Shown: positions 43,629 to 44,791 of the stretch, in pieces
Numbering within the stretch: position 1 is the first letter of the stretch
How the letters are laid out: every line of letters begins with the position of its first letter
Source: CAZCVI01 sp964502145
Lineage (GTDB): Bacteria > Acidobacteriota > Aminicenantia > UBA2199
Reading direction: 5' to 3'
Length of the DNA: 44,791 nucleotides
Assembly (NCBI GenBank): GCA_964502145.1
Contig: CAZCVI010000064.1
Location: forward strand, 1-44,791
Position numbers and translations under genes: made by a program
The notes under the pieces: generated by a model
Told to the model about the DNA's origin: nothing
Databases searched by the model: none
The model's input: only the letters and a program-made list of their open reading frames with translations

Positions 43629-44261
43629 TTAAATCCTGTTGGTCTTGAGACCTTTGAGGATAGTATCCTCGAAAATGGTTTGGATATGGTCCTGTTTTTT
43701 TTTCTTTGAATTTTTCCCGGGGTGGGGAGTCAGAATCTCGCGCAACACATAGGCGCCCCAGAACCCGGTGATGCCAAAAATGACATCCTGGTTATCGGGG
43801 AAATTTAATAGCCCGACGTTTTTACCTTCATTGAGGATAGCGCCGCCCATGGCGAGATATTCATGGAAGAATTTGTAGGTCACGCTATTGGGGAACTCGA
43901 CAGCTTTGCGTCTGAAATCGACAAATACAATAAGGAAGTAGTAGGGATGATTAAATCCGAACTGGATGCTTTCGCTGATGAAGATGTGGAGTCTTTCCAG
44001 GGGGTCGGAAACAGTGGCGATTTTTTTCTTAATCTGATCTAAGAGCAAAGTGGAGGCATATTTATAAATCCCGTCCAGCAATTCTTCCTTGTTTTTGTAA
44101 TAGATGTAAATGGTGCCCACGGCGATGCCTGCTTTTTGGGCGACGTCTTTCATGGAAGTCTCGTAATAGCCGGTCTTGGAAAATATTTCGCTGGCGACTT
44201 CCAAGATTTGTTGCTTCCTGTCTGCTAAATCGTTCCAGTCTTTCTTTTTTGTTTCTATCAT
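43629..44261 (-). CDS. TetR-family repressor of the exporter operon
   Basis: 210 aa with the TetR helix-turn-helix at about 15-62: ILEVASEIFSKTGYYETSMKDVAQKAGIAVGTIYIYYKNKEELL (read as TSMKDVAQKAGIAVGTIYIYY). The rest is the helical ligand-binding domain, of the AcrR/QacR size class. ATG 44261 has GAGGTGA seven bases upstream. It is the first gene of the operon and has two operator palindromes at its promoter, so it most likely represses its own transcript and the pump genes after it. Confidence 0.95.
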   Translation of the reverse strand: MIETKKKDWNDLADRKQQILEVASEIFSKTGYYETSMKDVAQKAGIAVGTIYIYYKNKEELLDGIYKYASTLLLDQIKKKIATVSDPLERLHIFISESIQFGFNHPYYFLIVFVDFRRKAVEFPNSVTYKFFHEYLAMGGAILNEGKNVGLLNFPDNQDVIFGITGFWGAYVLREILTPHPGKNSKKKKQDHIQTIFEDTILKGLKTNRI

Positions 44262-44274
44262 TTTGTTTCACCTC

Positions 44275-44292
44275 TGAATGAACGTTCATTCA
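44275..44292. promoter_or_regulatory. TetR operator 1
   Basis: TGAATGAACGTTCATTCA is an 18-bp perfect palindrome located between the -10 box and the tetR-type start codon, the classic TGAATGA/TCATTCA half-site. Confidence 0.85.
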
Positions 44293-44308
44293 ATGAATGA
44301 CCATTCAT
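44293..44308. promoter_or_regulatory. TetR operator 2
   Basis: ATGAATG-AC-CATTCAT, a 7-2-7 inverted repeat directly beside operator 1 and touching the -10 box. Two dimers could bind side by side. Confidence 0.75.
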
Positions 44309-44337
44309 ATTATAATTTAAAACGCCATGTTTGTCAA
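44309..44337 (-). promoter_or_regulatory. Perfect consensus promoter of the exporter operon
   Basis: Minus strand TTGACA (44332-44337), 17-bp spacer, TATAAT (44309-44314). With full consensus boxes, the operon must be kept off by the repressor, whose operators follow the -10 box. Confidence 0.9.
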
Positions 44338-44652
44338 TAGTGTTGATTTTATTTATTCAGTTTTTTGGCACAGCCTCTATTCACGATATCGCAATAAGTT
44401 CTTGATTTCTATCCGCTTTTTGGTTTAGGCTATTGTAGACGCGACATCCCTGTCGCATTATTTTAATCCATCGCCCATCAATGCATTTTGGGGTACACCT
44501 TTTCCCTGCGAATCATTTTTGGCTTAAATATGCCTTCTTCACTGTAAATAAAGCATACAACGTGTGGTTTTTATTTTTACAATTCCTTTTTCCTTGGTAC
44601 AATGTCTTGTTGTCATGCTAAACTGGGCCATTTTGGAGTGGAATGAGTCATT
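44338..44652. other. Intergenic stretch with a small hairpin
   Basis: No gene seen in about 315 bases. A 6-bp hairpin GCGACA-TCCC-TGTCGC (44441-44456) is followed by ATTATTTT on the plus strand and could be a weak terminator or a repeat fragment. Confidence 0.45.
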
Positions 44653-44791
44653 TTCAAGGGACAAGTCTTAAAGTTCAAGGGACAAGTCTTAAAGTTCAAG
44701 GGACAAGTCTTAAAGTTCAAGGGACAATCCATTTTGTTCAAGGGACAATTCATTTTGTTCAAGGGACAATTCATTTTGTTCAAGGGACAAG
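44653..44791. repeat. 21-bp tandem repeat array
   Basis: Six complete 21-bp units and a partial seventh that runs off the window. The first three are TTCAAGGGACAAGTCTTAAAG and the next three TTCAAGGGACAATYCATTTTG (each 21 bp, sharing TTCAAGGGACAA). No spacers and no ORF use it. Confidence 0.95.

Noticed and set aside
44653..44791. CRISPR array
   Set aside because: Contiguous 21-bp units without spacers.

Overview
This is chromosomal sequence from a bacterium with moderate GC. Promoters of the TTGACA-N17-TATAAT type and strong GGAGG ribosome-binding sites recur, which argues against Bacteroidota even though one small gene carries a leader typical of Bacteroidota class I lanthipeptides. The yggS-yggT-divIVA-recA order, the RtcB/archease pair and the many exporters fit a large-genome, Gram-negative-type lineage (TolC and HlyD homologues are present). 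An Acidobacteriota/Aminicenantes-like lineage is my guess only; no marker here decides it.

Layout. 1-204 is a 22-bp tandem array and 205-831 holds no gene. 832-6133 (minus) carries an ATPase-nuclease fusion, then an operon-like set read Yip1-like membrane protein, RmlA, archease, RtcB. 6487-9718 (plus) is housekeeping: yggS, yggT, divIVA, recA and a membrane protein. 9840-10883 is a Fic enzyme with its own promoter, a palindrome and a terminator. 10934-14426 (minus) is a double ABC-2 transporter cassette, followed by an MBL-fold hydrolase and a secreted cyclophilin.

16.5-38.8 kb is accessory, island-like sequence. It has a decayed ABC permease fragment, two solitary HicB-like genes (one truncated), an SMC-like ATPase with a DUF4276-type partner, and an 838-aa GHKL-ATPase-like protein with a second nucleotide-loop region. 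Next come a TIR-NB-ARC-TPR protein and a four-gene set: secreted/anchored vWA protein, 1126-aa tubulin-like protein, 709-aa membrane coiled-coil protein and 1275-aa membrane protein with a zinc ribbon. The region ends with a RelE-type toxin-antitoxin pair, an orphan lanthipeptide-like precursor and a solitary minimal nucleotidyltransferase. 38.9-44.3 kb (minus) is a TetR-controlled TolC/HlyD/ABC-2 permease exporter operon with no ATPase gene. The window ends in a 21-bp tandem array.

The best candidate for an under-described system is the vWA/tubulin-like/membrane-protein set at 25.4-37.0 kb, next to the TIR protein and the GHKL-like protein. Tubulin-superfamily proteins linked to vWA proteins have been proposed before as a membrane-remodelling system. 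The 709-aa and 1275-aa partners look unusual, and the immune-type neighbours suggest a conflict role, which is inference. A second theme is intergenic short tandem arrays with different unit lengths (8, 9, 11-12, 13, 14, 21 and 22 bp), including two hairpins built from 9-bp CTGGACNNN units that end in T-tracts.
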